Shown here one piece after another: positions 52,475-60,916 of a DNA stretch of 64,000 bases (position 1 is the first letter of the stretch; each line of letters opens with the position of its first letter). The notes under the pieces were generated by a model. That model ran no database searches. It was given only the letters and a program-made list of their open reading frames with translations, and was not told the DNA's origin. The position numbers were made by a program, and so were the translations under genes. The DNA comes from Pedobacter sp. HDW13 (GTDB lineage: Bacteria > Bacteroidota > Bacteroidia > Sphingobacteriales > Sphingobacteriaceae), in the NCBI RefSeq assembly GCF_011303555.1, contig NZ_CP049868.1, positions 5,332,001-5,396,000 of the forward strand, written 5' to 3'.

Positions 52475-52492
52475 TAATTTTGCACAAAAGTA
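52475..52492. promoter_or_regulatory. Overlapping divergent -7 elements of purK and the flavoprotein gene
   Basis: TAATTTTG (52475-52482) reads toward the flavoprotein gene. On the other strand TACTTTTG (52492-52485) reads toward purK. They are two bases apart and each is 29 bases from its start codon, forming a near-palindrome around TTTTGCACAAAA. Confidence 0.6.
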
Positions 52493-52511
52493 ACAATATT
52501 TAGATTTATTG

Positions 52512-53702
52512 ATGGATGCAGATGCGATAATTATTGGGGCGGGTGCCTGTGGATTGATGTGTGCAGTGCAGGCGGGCTATCTTGGCAAGCGGGTAATTGT
52601 ACTCGAAAAAAATGAAAAACCAGGAGCCAAAATCTTAATTTCTGGTGGCGGTCGTTGTAATTATACCAACCAATTCGCATCAGCTGAGCAGTTTATATCT
52701 GCCAATCCGCATTTCGTAAAATCGGCCTTTACCCAATGGACGGTTGAAGATACCATTAGTTTTTTTGAAACATACGGCATTGAAGGAAAGGAAAAAACTT
52801 TAGGTCAGCTATTCCCTGATGATAAAAATGCAAAAGATGTGGTGGAAGTTTTTACTTCAATATGTCAGGATTTTGGTCAGGAAATTAGGTGTAATGCTGC
52901 GGTAAACGATATTGAAATACTGGATGATTGTTTTAAAGTGAGTTACGAAAAGAACGGAAAAACAATAGTTATAACAGCCGAAAAACTGGTTATAGCAAGT
53001 GGAGGACTACCCATTCCTAAAATGGGGGCTACTGATTTTGCCCTGCGTTTTGCACGTAAAAACGGACTTAAAATAATAGAAACTGCGCCTGCTTTGGTAC
53101 CGCTAACCATTACCGGTAAAGACGAAGAATGGTTTGCACAACTTTCTGGCAATTCAGTTTTCTGCGAAGTGAGTAATGAAGAAATCGCTTTTGAAGAAAA
53201 TATTCTTTTTACGCACTGGGGCTTAAGTGGTCCGGCTATTTTGCAAATTTCTTCTTTCTGGAGACGGGGAGAAACAATCCGCATCAATTTGTTGCCCAAC
53301 CATGATATCGTTGAGTTGTTAGATGATGAACGTAAAACAAATGGAAAAACCTTATTATCTACCTTTTTGCATCGTTTTTACACCAGGAAATTTACCGATG
53401 CATTGGGCAAGTTTTTACCTTTAAACAAACCTGTTGCAGCTTTAACCAAAGCAGAACTCGATTTAATTGAGCAAACCATCCATTATTTTAAGGTGAAACC
53501 TGCAGGCGATAAAGGCTACGATAAAGCCGAAGTAATGCGCGGTGGGATTGATACCAGTGAAATTTCTTCTAAAACCCTCGAATGTAAAAAAATCCCAAAC
53601 CTGTTTTTCGGCGGCGAATGTATGGATGTTACCGGTTGGCTGGGTGGCTATAATTTTCAGTGGGCCTGGGCAAGTGGCTTTGTGATTGCGCAGAATTTGT
53701 AA
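52512..53702 (+). CDS. HI0933/BaiN-like FAD-dependent oxidoreductase
   Basis: A 396-residue flavoprotein with the dinucleotide loop IIIGAGACGLM at 6-16, ISGGGRCNYTN near 45-55 (the family hallmark) and the C-terminal FGGECMDVTGWLGGYNFQWAWASG that completes the FAD site. The HI0933-like group includes BaiN, a bile-acid dehydroxylation enzyme, and others of unknown substrate. ATG at 52512 is preferred to TTG 52509. It is transcribed divergently from purK. Confidence 0.9.
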   Translation: MDADAIIIGAGACGLMCAVQAGYLGKRVIVLEKNEKPGAKILISGGGRCNYTNQFASAEQFISANPHFVKSAFTQWTVEDTISFFETYGIEGKEKTLGQLFPDDKNAKDVVEVFTSICQDFGQEIRCNAAVNDIEILDDCFKVSYEKNGKTIVITAEKLVIASGGLPIPKMGATDFALRFARKNGLKIIETAPALVPLTITGKDEEWFAQLSGNSVFCEVSNEEIAFEENILFTHWGLSGPAILQISSFWRRGETIRINLLPNHDIVELLDDERKTNGKTLLSTFLHRFYTRKFTDALGKFLPLNKPVAALTKAELDLIEQTIHYFKVKPAGDKGYDKAEVMRGGIDTSEISSKTLECKKIPNLFFGGECMDVTGWLGGYNFQWAWASGFVIAQNL

Positions 53703-53709
53703 TTCAAAC

Positions 53710-54426
53710 CTACAAATAAACATTCGGCATAATCTCCCATGCCCATGGCTTTTTAAAGGTTTTAAAAGTTCTCAGCTGATTAAAAAATAAAACTTCGCTG
53801 GTTTTGCGGTTGGCGATATCGCGCCGATGCAAATTGCCTACAGTGGTAAATAACTGGCGGCTGCTGAAATCGTAAATCCTTTCGGTCATATCCCCGGTAT
53901 TCTGGTTAAAATAAAGGTTGATGGCACTGGTTAAAAACCAATCTTTGTTTTGGAACTTAAAGGTATAGCCCAGTTCCCAGCGCCATTCGCTACCGCCCTT
54001 AAACCTTAAAAACAGTTGCTGATCTTTAATCGCCATTTGTTGCAGCGGATCGCCCACTTTGCCACCTTCTTCCGATCGAAGAATGAAGTCGTTGTTTTGC
54101 GCAGACAAATGATACTCGTCATTGGCTTTGTCTCTAAAGTAGATAGCTAAAATGCGGGGTTTCTGGGTTTCTTTGATGATATCCGAATGGTTATCGCCGT
54201 AGGTTCGTGTTTCATCAATGATCTGGTTAGATTCGAAAATCAATGCAAGATCATCTGCAGCATCGTTATTTAAATCACCGCTTACACTTTCAATTAGTGT
54301 CCAGTTTTGTGGCGTAAGCTGTGCAACAGCATTTCCATGTGCTTTAACTTTCGGGAAAAGAAAGTTTTTTTGAGCAAATGTAGTTTGAACAAAGAGCAGC
54401 GAAAGGAGTAAGGACAAAAATCTCAT
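53710..54426 (-). CDS. Hypothetical exported protein
   Basis: A 238-residue protein with a signal peptide ending about residue 18 (TTFAQ). The motif SGDLNNDAADDLALIF near 49-64 resembles a calcium-binding FG-GAP-like D-x-N-x-D-x-x-D-D-L loop, present once. The rest is beta-rich with many aromatic residues. It may bind ligand at the envelope; no catalytic motif is visible. It converges with the flavoprotein gene, seven bases apart. Confidence 0.7.
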   Translation of the reverse strand: MRFLSLLLSLLFVQTTFAQKNFLFPKVKAHGNAVAQLTPQNWTLIESVSGDLNNDAADDLALIFESNQIIDETRTYGDNHSDIIKETQKPRILAIYFRDKANDEYHLSAQNNDFILRSEEGGKVGDPLQQMAIKDQQLFLRFKGGSEWRWELGYTFKFQNKDWFLTSAINLYFNQNTGDMTERIYDFSSRQLFTTVGNLHRRDIANRKTSEVLFFNQLRTFKTFKKPWAWEIMPNVYL

Positions 54427-54537
54427 TTAGCAAAAGGCGTTGATGTAGTTATGAAACGCTTGAATTGGGCTTTTAGTTTATTCACGGATTTAATTGCGTT
54501 TGAAATGCTACGTGATGGTTTTAATCTGCGATTATTA

Positions 54538-54674
54538 TTTAAATCTGCGGGAGAATATTAACTATACGTTTTCCCACTGATTACGCAGAAAAGAAACGCA
54601 GATTCGGCAGATTTCAATTTACTTTTTGAAAATGTAATGGTTGATATGATTTAAATTTGCAGGAAATAATTAGG
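54538..54674. repeat. Dispersed intergenic repeat, copies D1 and D2
   Basis: The 370-base gap 54427-54796 holds AAATCTGCGGGAGAATAT (54541-54558), then TTTTCCCACTGATTACGCAG (54569-54588), then a second core TTTAAATTTGCAGGAAATAA (54650-54669). Copy A at 2.1 kb has the same core-then-TTTCCCACTGA order, so the two regions share more than the core. A further related word, TTAATCTGCGATTATT, precedes it at about 54521. Confidence 0.65.
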
Positions 54675-54769
54675 TTAATGCAGAAAAGAAATCACATGAT
54701 AATTAGTCTTTAACTAAGCACAGCGTAACGATTGTAGGAATTAGCCTAATTAAACTGCTAAAAATCCCT

Positions 54770-54777
54770 TACTTTTG
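54770..54777 (+). promoter_or_regulatory. -7 element of the radical SAM gene
   Basis: TACTTTTG matches TAnnTTTG, 19 bases before the TTG start at 54797. Confidence 0.55.
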
Positions 54778-54796
54778 CATTTTAATCCTTTCTCTT

Positions 54797-57013
54797 TTGA
54801 AAACAGAACTTTTTGTTGTTACGCCACCTTTTACCCAACTGAATACTCCTTATCCAGCCACAGCGTATATCAAAGGATTTCTGAATACCAAAAACATTAC
54901 TTCAACACAGGCTGATTTAGGTATCGAAGTTATTTTGAAGCTATTTTCGAAAAAAGGATTGCAGGATTTATTCAGTCATGCAGCGCAGGGTAGAAGTGTG
55001 GATGGTGGGAAGGCAATAAGTGATAACGCCAGGCGTATTCATGCCTTGCAGGATGAGTATTTAAAAACAATTGATGCGGTAATAGCTTTTTTGCAGGGGA
55101 AAAACCCAACCCTGGCATTACAAATCTGCAGCGACGATTTTCTCCCACAGGCTTCGCGTTTTTCGCAACTGGAAGAACTCGACTGGGCTTTTGGCGCCAT
55201 GGGTACACAGGATAAAGCCAAGCACCTGGCTACGCTTTATCTTGAAGACATATCTGACTATATCGTAGAATGTATCGATGATAACTTTGGTTTTAGCCGT
55301 TACGCTGAGCGTTTGGGCAGGAGTGCCAATTCTTTCGACGAATTATATGAAGCTTTAGCCCAGACACCAACCTATATCGATCAGATCCTGATTTCGGTAT
55401 TAAAAGAGAAGATTGAAGCTGTTGACCCAAAGCTATTCCTGATTTCGGTGCCTTTTCCCGGCAATTTGTACAGTGCTTTCCGCTGTGCCCAATGGGTTAA
55501 AGCCAATCATCCCGAAGTTAAGATTTCAATGGGTGGTGGTTTCCCCAATACTGAGCTGAGATCGTTGTCAGATGTACGCGTGTTCGAATTCTTCGATTTT
55601 ATCACTTTAGATGATGGCGAACTGCCTATCGAACTGCTGTATCATAATATTACCCATCCCACCCCTGCAGCAGCTCACTTTTACAAAAGAACATTTCTGC
55701 TCGAAGATGGAAAGGTGGTTTACCGCAACGATGCTTTCAGAAATGACTACAAGCAGGCCGATGTAGGCACACCAGATTACAGTGATCTGCTACTTGACCG
55801 CTATATTTCAGTAATTGAAATCGTAAACCCGATGCACCGCATGTGGAGCGATGGCCGATGGAACAAACTAACCATGGCGCATGGCTGCTATTGGGGAAAA
55901 TGTACTTTTTGCGATATTTCTTTAGATTATATTAAGGTTTACGAACCTGTTGCGGCTAAACTGATTGTAGACCGGATAGAGGATCTTTACAAGAAAACAG
56001 GTCAGAATGGTTTCCATTTTGTAGATGAGGCAGCTCCGCCAGCTTTAATGCGCGAGGTAGCCCTCGAAATTATCAGGAGAAAACTTGCGGTAACCTGGTG
56101 GACGAATATCCGTTTCGAAAAAAGCTTTACCCGCGATTTATGCCTGCTGTTGAAAGCTTCAGGCTGTATTGCAGTTTCGGGTGGACTCGAAGTAGCATCA
56201 GATCGTTTATTAAAACTCATTGACAAAGGTGTAACTGTAGAGCAGGTGGCAAGGGTAACCCGGAACTTTACCGAGGCAGGCATTATGGTACACGCTTATT
56301 TAATGTATGGTTATCCTACACAAACAGTACAGGAAACGGTTGATAGCCTGGAGATGGTGCGCCAGCTTTTTGAGGCAGGTGTGTTGCAATCGGGTTTCTG
56401 GCACCAGTTTGCGATGACAGCGCATAGCCCTGTAGGGATGTATCCTGAGAAATTTGGGGTAGTAAAGGAAACGGAAACAATCGGTACTTTTGCCAATAAC
56501 GACATTAATTATATCGATAAAACAGGCATCGACCACAATAAATTCAGTTTCGGCTTAAAGAAATCGTTGTTCAACTTTATGCATGGTATCTGTTTCGATT
56601 ACGAGCTGCAGGATTGGTTCGATTTTAAGATTCCGAGAACTAAAATACCAGCTGATTTTATTGAAAGGGCCTTAAACGATGATCAAAATTTTAACACCAA
56701 GCCTACGGCTAAAGTGGTGTGGATAGGCGGCAAGCCGGAGGTAGATTATTTTACCAAATCGAAAAAGGGGAATACCTGGGAGCTGGCCTCGCTAACTTTT
56801 CATGATAAAAAGGAAACCTTTACTGTACAGGCCAATAAAAATGAAGGCGAATGGCTGGCTAATATTTTAACCAAAATCGCTATCTCAAACGAGGGCGTAA
56901 GCACTTTTCAGGATATTAAAGCCGATTTTGAGCGTGAAAGGGAAAACTTCGAATTGTTCTGGTATTCGAAACCCATAAATACATTGCGGGAATACGGTTT
57001 ATTGGTTTTGTAA
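54797..57013 (+). CDS. B12-binding-type radical SAM protein
   Basis: A 738-residue protein. Residues 1-290 form an N-terminal cobalamin-type domain with KLFLISVPFPGNLYSAF and the SMGGGFPNTE loop; no DxHxxG is seen, as in many base-off B12 radical SAM enzymes. The radical SAM core follows, with cluster Cys at 364, 369 and 372 in HGCYWGKCTFCD, spaced C-x4-C-x2-C rather than C-x3-C-x2-C. GGLEVASDRLLKLIDKGV marks the TIM-barrel end. The reaction is unknown; relatives methylate unreactive carbons or cyclise lipids. Start TTG follows the -7 box. It stands alone. Confidence 0.85.
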   Translation: MKTELFVVTPPFTQLNTPYPATAYIKGFLNTKNITSTQADLGIEVILKLFSKKGLQDLFSHAAQGRSVDGGKAISDNARRIHALQDEYLKTIDAVIAFLQGKNPTLALQICSDDFLPQASRFSQLEELDWAFGAMGTQDKAKHLATLYLEDISDYIVECIDDNFGFSRYAERLGRSANSFDELYEALAQTPTYIDQILISVLKEKIEAVDPKLFLISVPFPGNLYSAFRCAQWVKANHPEVKISMGGGFPNTELRSLSDVRVFEFFDFITLDDGELPIELLYHNITHPTPAAAHFYKRTFLLEDGKVVYRNDAFRNDYKQADVGTPDYSDLLLDRYISVIEIVNPMHRMWSDGRWNKLTMAHGCYWGKCTFCDISLDYIKVYEPVAAKLIVDRIEDLYKKTGQNGFHFVDEAAPPALMREVALEIIRRKLAVTWWTNIRFEKSFTRDLCLLLKASGCIAVSGGLEVASDRLLKLIDKGVTVEQVARVTRNFTEAGIMVHAYLMYGYPTQTVQETVDSLEMVRQLFEAGVLQSGFWHQFAMTAHSPVGMYPEKFGVVKETETIGTFANNDINYIDKTGIDHNKFSFGLKKSLFNFMHGICFDYELQDWFDFKIPRTKIPADFIERALNDDQNFNTKPTAKVVWIGGKPEVDYFTKSKKGNTWELASLTFHDKKETFTVQANKNEGEWLANILTKIAISNEGVSTFQDIKADFERERENFELFWYSKPINTLREYGLLVL

Positions 57014-57271
57014 GTCGTTTGTTTAGTACTTGCTCACGCTCGTTTTTAACGCCTGAGAAAGTAGCCGGGCGATTTAATCGACTAATCTAAAGTATTTGTC
57101 TATTGTTGGTGTCCTCACCGACCAATGCGCCATCTTCATTTAGGGCAGCATTTAATGAAATGAAGAATTTAATTAAATACTTTTTTAGTATTTGCTGATA
57201 TAATTTATATCGTCCTACATATCAAGAAGATCTATTTAATAACCCGCACAATCCAAAAACGAGTGCAAGCA

Positions 57272-57535
57272 CTACGTCTTCATTTTAAAATGCGTTAAGA
57301 AATAAATGATGCAGATAACAATGATAGAATTTAAAATCAACAACAGCCACGAAATAACCGATTTACGGTCTTTCATTAAAGCGATAAAAGAACTGGCATA
57401 AGCCATAACCATTAAGGCCAGAAACAGGTTTATTGTCGAAATTCCCAATAAACTATAGCCATTGTAGGTAAATACCAGGCATCCTAAAACCAGAAAGGTT
57501 GTTGAGGCAATATTGTAAACTTTATTGGGTTTCAT
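57272..57535 (-). CDS. Hypothetical small membrane protein
   Basis: An 87-residue protein with three membrane-spanning stretches, about residues 8-27, 31-51 and 60-82, and a short basic start. No family is recognised. It is downstream of the PD40-amidohydrolase gene on the same strand, separated by an inverted-repeat structure at 57552-57606. The 258 bases after it (57014-57271) show nothing recognisable. Confidence 0.6.
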   Translation of the reverse strand: MKPNKVYNIASTTFLVLGCLVFTYNGYSLLGISTINLFLALMVMAYASSFIALMKDRKSVISWLLLILNSIIVICIIYFLTHFKMKT

Positions 57536-57551
57536 AGGTGGGAGCTAATTT

Positions 57552-57606
57552 ACCATGTAAGACTTATATGCGCAGATCTTCTGTCGGCCTAAATGCCTTA
57601 CATGGT
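57552..57606. repeat. Inverted repeat between the amidohydrolase and small membrane genes
   Basis: ACCATGTAAG (57552-57561) and CTTACATGGT (57597-57606) are a perfect 10-bp pair around 35 bases. Inside, CAGA/TCTG and GGC/GCC can form two smaller hairpins, giving a three-way junction-like shape. No T tract. Confidence 0.6.
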
Positions 57607-57615
57607 GTTTATATA

Positions 57616-60600
57616 TTAATCGCAATGCGGAACGGTGAAAGTCCAGGTTTCTGAATCTCCGGTTGGGATGATAAAGCCGTTTCCTCTTGTGTTTTCGAAC
57701 CACAGTTTACCTCTTAGTTTCTCTCTGGTACCTACTTCGTTCATGGTTGCACTATCATACAGGCGACCGTTAATCATCACATATTTAATTTTCTCCGAAT
57801 TGCGGATATCATCAAGTGGGTTGGCATCCATAATAACCATATCGGCAAGTTTACCTACTTCTAATGATCCGATTTCCTTATCCATTCCTAAATAATGCGC
57901 GCCATTTAAGGTAGCGGCTTTAATGGCCTGTAAAGGTGTGAATCCGCCTTGTACCAGCATCCAAAGTTCCCAATGTGCACCAAGGCCCTGAATTTGACCA
58001 TGTGCACCTAAATTAACTTTGGTACCACCATCTGCAATTTGCTTAGTCGCTTTTGCAATATCGATGTGGTTGTAATCACTGTATTCTGATGTAGTCCGGC
58101 GACGGGCTCTTGCATCAATAATCGAACGTGGTGTGTAGGTCATTAACTTTTCGTTTTCCCAAACATTGGTTCTGTCGTACCAGTAATTTTCACCCCACTG
58201 ACCACCATAAGCCACAATTAAAGTAGGAGTGTAGCCTACTTCGGTATTGTTCCATAATGTAGTTACATCTTTATAAACCGGTAAAACTGGGATACTGTGT
58301 TCAATTCCGGTGTGACCATCGGCAACCATATTCATATTGGTAAAGAAAGTAGAACCACCCTCGGGTACAACCTCCATTTTTAATTGCCGGGCTGCTTCTA
58401 AAATCTGCTGGCGTTGCTCGCGACGAGGTTGATTGTACGATTTTACTGAGAAAGCACCTACAGCCTTTAACCTGCGTAAATTGGCCATAGCATCATCCAG
58501 GCTATTAATTACGACTTTAAAATCGCCGTCAGCACCATACAAAATAGAACCTGTTGAATATACTCTTGGCCCAACCATACGGCCAGCTTTAATCATTTCG
58601 CTCTGGCTAAAAACCATTTCTGTATTGCTCGAAGGATCGTGCGAAGTGGTAACACCAAATGCAAGGTTGGCCATGTAGCTCCAGTCGTTTTGCGGGGTAA
58701 CCCCATCTGGGCTGGTACGTAAATGCGCATGCACATCAATAATACCCGGCATAATTGTTTTGCCGTTTACATCAATAACTTTAGCGTTGGCTGGGATGGT
58801 TACGGCATCAACTTTGCCAATGGCGGTTATTTTATTACCATCGGTCAGGATCGTTCCGTTTTCAATTACTTCTTCACCTTTCATCGAAATGATACGGGCG
58901 CCTTTTAAAGCTACAATTCCGGTTGGTATATCCGATTTAAGCACCAGATTAATATCGATTGATGTAGCCTGGGTTTTTGGTGTATTGCCATCAAAGTTGA
59001 AAGCGTTGTTTACATCAATGCTGTAATATTGAGGGCCTAATGTCCAGTGCAGGGTTTTACTATCGGCGCTCCACTGAATATAGGTACCACCATCGGTAGT
59101 AACTTTGGTTACCGGAATGGCTTTATTTCCTGCTGAAGCATCCTGAGCAGTACCAATATTAATCATCGGTGTGATGTACACGTTAAACAACTCGTTAAAA
59201 GCTACCCATTTGTTATCAGGGCTGATCACGAATTGGTTTGCATATTGCGAAGTGAAATGCGTACGTTCATTGGCACCGTTTAAATCAATACTTTTTAACG
59301 CTTTTTTACCATCGGCATAACTCTGGAAATAAATCCGGGTATCGGTGTTGTTAAACTGTGGACGGATGCCATTTTCTGATACTAAAGTTTTGGCACCTCC
59401 ATTGGCAGCCATCATAAAAATACCGGTTCCGCGGCCATAATTATAGCCTAAAACATCGTTGCCGCTTCCTTTTCTGAAAACAATTTTATCGCCCTTGGTT
59501 GAATATTGAGGTGAATAATAAAAGCCTTTTTCATCACTTAAAGTAATGGTTTTGCCCGATTTATAGTCTGTTCTTTTAATGGCACCGCGCAATTCATCGC
59601 TCCAGGTGGTGTACACTACATATTTACCATCAGGACTAAAAGCAGGTTCGAATTCAAAATCCAAACCATTGGTTAATCGTTCAGGAGTTCCGGCCGGTAA
59701 TTCCTGTTTGTACAAATACCCTGCAGCATTAAAAACAATAGTTTTTCCATCTGGCGAAGTAGTAAGCTGCCTCAACATTTTAGCTGAAAACTCATTGCTG
59801 AAAACCTGTTGTTCAAAGTGTAAAGCTTTTTGAACCGTTTGAATGGTATTGGCCTGAAAAGGAATGGTACTGTTAATCAATGTGCCGATTTCAGTTTTCC
59901 TGATTTTGCCTTTTGCATAATAGATCAGGCTTTTGCTATCTGGTGTCCACGCAAAGTTGGGATAAACCCCAAAAATAGCCCAGGTTTCCTGCTGATCGTG
60001 CGATAATTCTTCGCTTACCGGCCATTCTTCGCCGGTTTTAAGATTTTGTACATATAAAGTAGATTTTAACCTTACCCGTTTAACAAAAGCAATCAGGTTA
60101 CCATCGGGCGATGCCTGTGGCCTGCATGCGCCACCTTGTTCGTTAATTAAGGTGTTTAGTTTACCTGTGGTTAAATCCAGCTGACGGATGGCATAAATCG
60201 TTCCGTTAGGATCTTTGCTGTATTCGAAATTTGGGCCAGGACTTACATCTTCACTAAAGTAAACATATTTCCCATCGGGCGAAACATTCGGCTCGCCTGC
60301 ATCTTGTTGATCGTTTTTCCTTTTGGTTAACTGTACTCCATCGCCACCATTAATGCTGTACATCCACATTTCGCCTGCACCCAACGAACGGCCTGCTGTA
60401 AAGTGTTTACGGGCTACAATATATTCACTGTTTGGTGTCCAGGTGGCATTGTTCAATAACCTGAAGCTTTCTTTTGTGATCTGTTTCTTACCAGATCCAT
60501 CACGGTTCATGATCCAGATATTATCGCCACCGCTTTTATCGCTGGTATACGAAATGTATTTTCCATTCGGACTAAAACGAGGCTGAACATCCCAGGCAAT

Positions 60601-60846
60601 ACCACCACTAATCAGTTTGGCTACACCACCTGTAACAGGCATTACGTAAATATCGCCCAATAAATCGAAAACAATTTCCTGTCCGTCTACACTTACGTCG
60701 AGATTCATCCAGGTGCCTTCGTCGGTATTTAAAGTAAAGTTCTTGGTTATTCCCTGGTATTTTTCAATGTCCCATTTTTTTTCCTGGGCATTCGAACTTA
60801 AAAACATTAGGGAGAGGGCAGAGAGAAAATAAAGGTGCTTCATCAA
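57616..60846 (-). CDS. PD40 beta-propeller and amidohydrolase fusion protein
   Basis: A 1076-residue exported protein with a signal peptide of about 20 residues (FLSSNAQ). Residues about 40-620 hold WD40-like PD40 blades of the TolB/tricorn type, with repeated FSPDGKYV-like units. Residues about 650-1050 are a metal-dependent amidohydrolase with H706-x-H708 in IIDVHAHL, SHDPSSNTE, a His in GHTGIEHS and the C-terminal GSLEVGKLADMVIMDANPL. This combined architecture is known in Bacteroidota and relatives, with no fixed substrate; peptides or cyclic amides are plausible. The second Met may be the start. Confidence 0.9.
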   Translation of the reverse strand: MMKHLYFLSALSLMFLSSNAQEKKWDIEKYQGITKNFTLNTDEGTWMNLDVSVDGQEIVFDLLGDIYVMPVTGGVAKLISGGIAWDVQPRFSPNGKYISYTSDKSGGDNIWIMNRDGSGKKQITKESFRLLNNATWTPNSEYIVARKHFTAGRSLGAGEMWMYSINGGDGVQLTKRKNDQQDAGEPNVSPDGKYVYFSEDVSPGPNFEYSKDPNGTIYAIRQLDLTTGKLNTLINEQGGACRPQASPDGNLIAFVKRVRLKSTLYVQNLKTGEEWPVSEELSHDQQETWAIFGVYPNFAWTPDSKSLIYYAKGKIRKTEIGTLINSTIPFQANTIQTVQKALHFEQQVFSNEFSAKMLRQLTTSPDGKTIVFNAAGYLYKQELPAGTPERLTNGLDFEFEPAFSPDGKYVVYTTWSDELRGAIKRTDYKSGKTITLSDEKGFYYSPQYSTKGDKIVFRKGSGNDVLGYNYGRGTGIFMMAANGGAKTLVSENGIRPQFNNTDTRIYFQSYADGKKALKSIDLNGANERTHFTSQYANQFVISPDNKWVAFNELFNVYITPMINIGTAQDASAGNKAIPVTKVTTDGGTYIQWSADSKTLHWTLGPQYYSIDVNNAFNFDGNTPKTQATSIDINLVLKSDIPTGIVALKGARIISMKGEEVIENGTILTDGNKITAIGKVDAVTIPANAKVIDVNGKTIMPGIIDVHAHLRTSPDGVTPQNDWSYMANLAFGVTTSHDPSSNTEMVFSQSEMIKAGRMVGPRVYSTGSILYGADGDFKVVINSLDDAMANLRRLKAVGAFSVKSYNQPRREQRQQILEAARQLKMEVVPEGGSTFFTNMNMVADGHTGIEHSIPVLPVYKDVTTLWNNTEVGYTPTLIVAYGGQWGENYWYDRTNVWENEKLMTYTPRSIIDARARRRTTSEYSDYNHIDIAKATKQIADGGTKVNLGAHGQIQGLGAHWELWMLVQGGFTPLQAIKAATLNGAHYLGMDKEIGSLEVGKLADMVIMDANPLDDIRNSEKIKYVMINGRLYDSATMNEVGTREKLRGKLWFENTRGNGFIIPTGDSETWTFTVPHCD

Positions 60847-60895
60847 ATTTTTGATTAATTGTGCCGCAATTTAGTCAATATCAATAGCTTTTTTA

Positions 60896-60903
60896 TAGTT
60901 TTG
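60896..60903 (+). promoter_or_regulatory. -7 element of recQ
   Basis: TAGTTTTG matches TAnnTTTG, 13 bases before the recQ ATG. Confidence 0.55.
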
Positions 60904-60916
60904 GTATCGCCGATTT

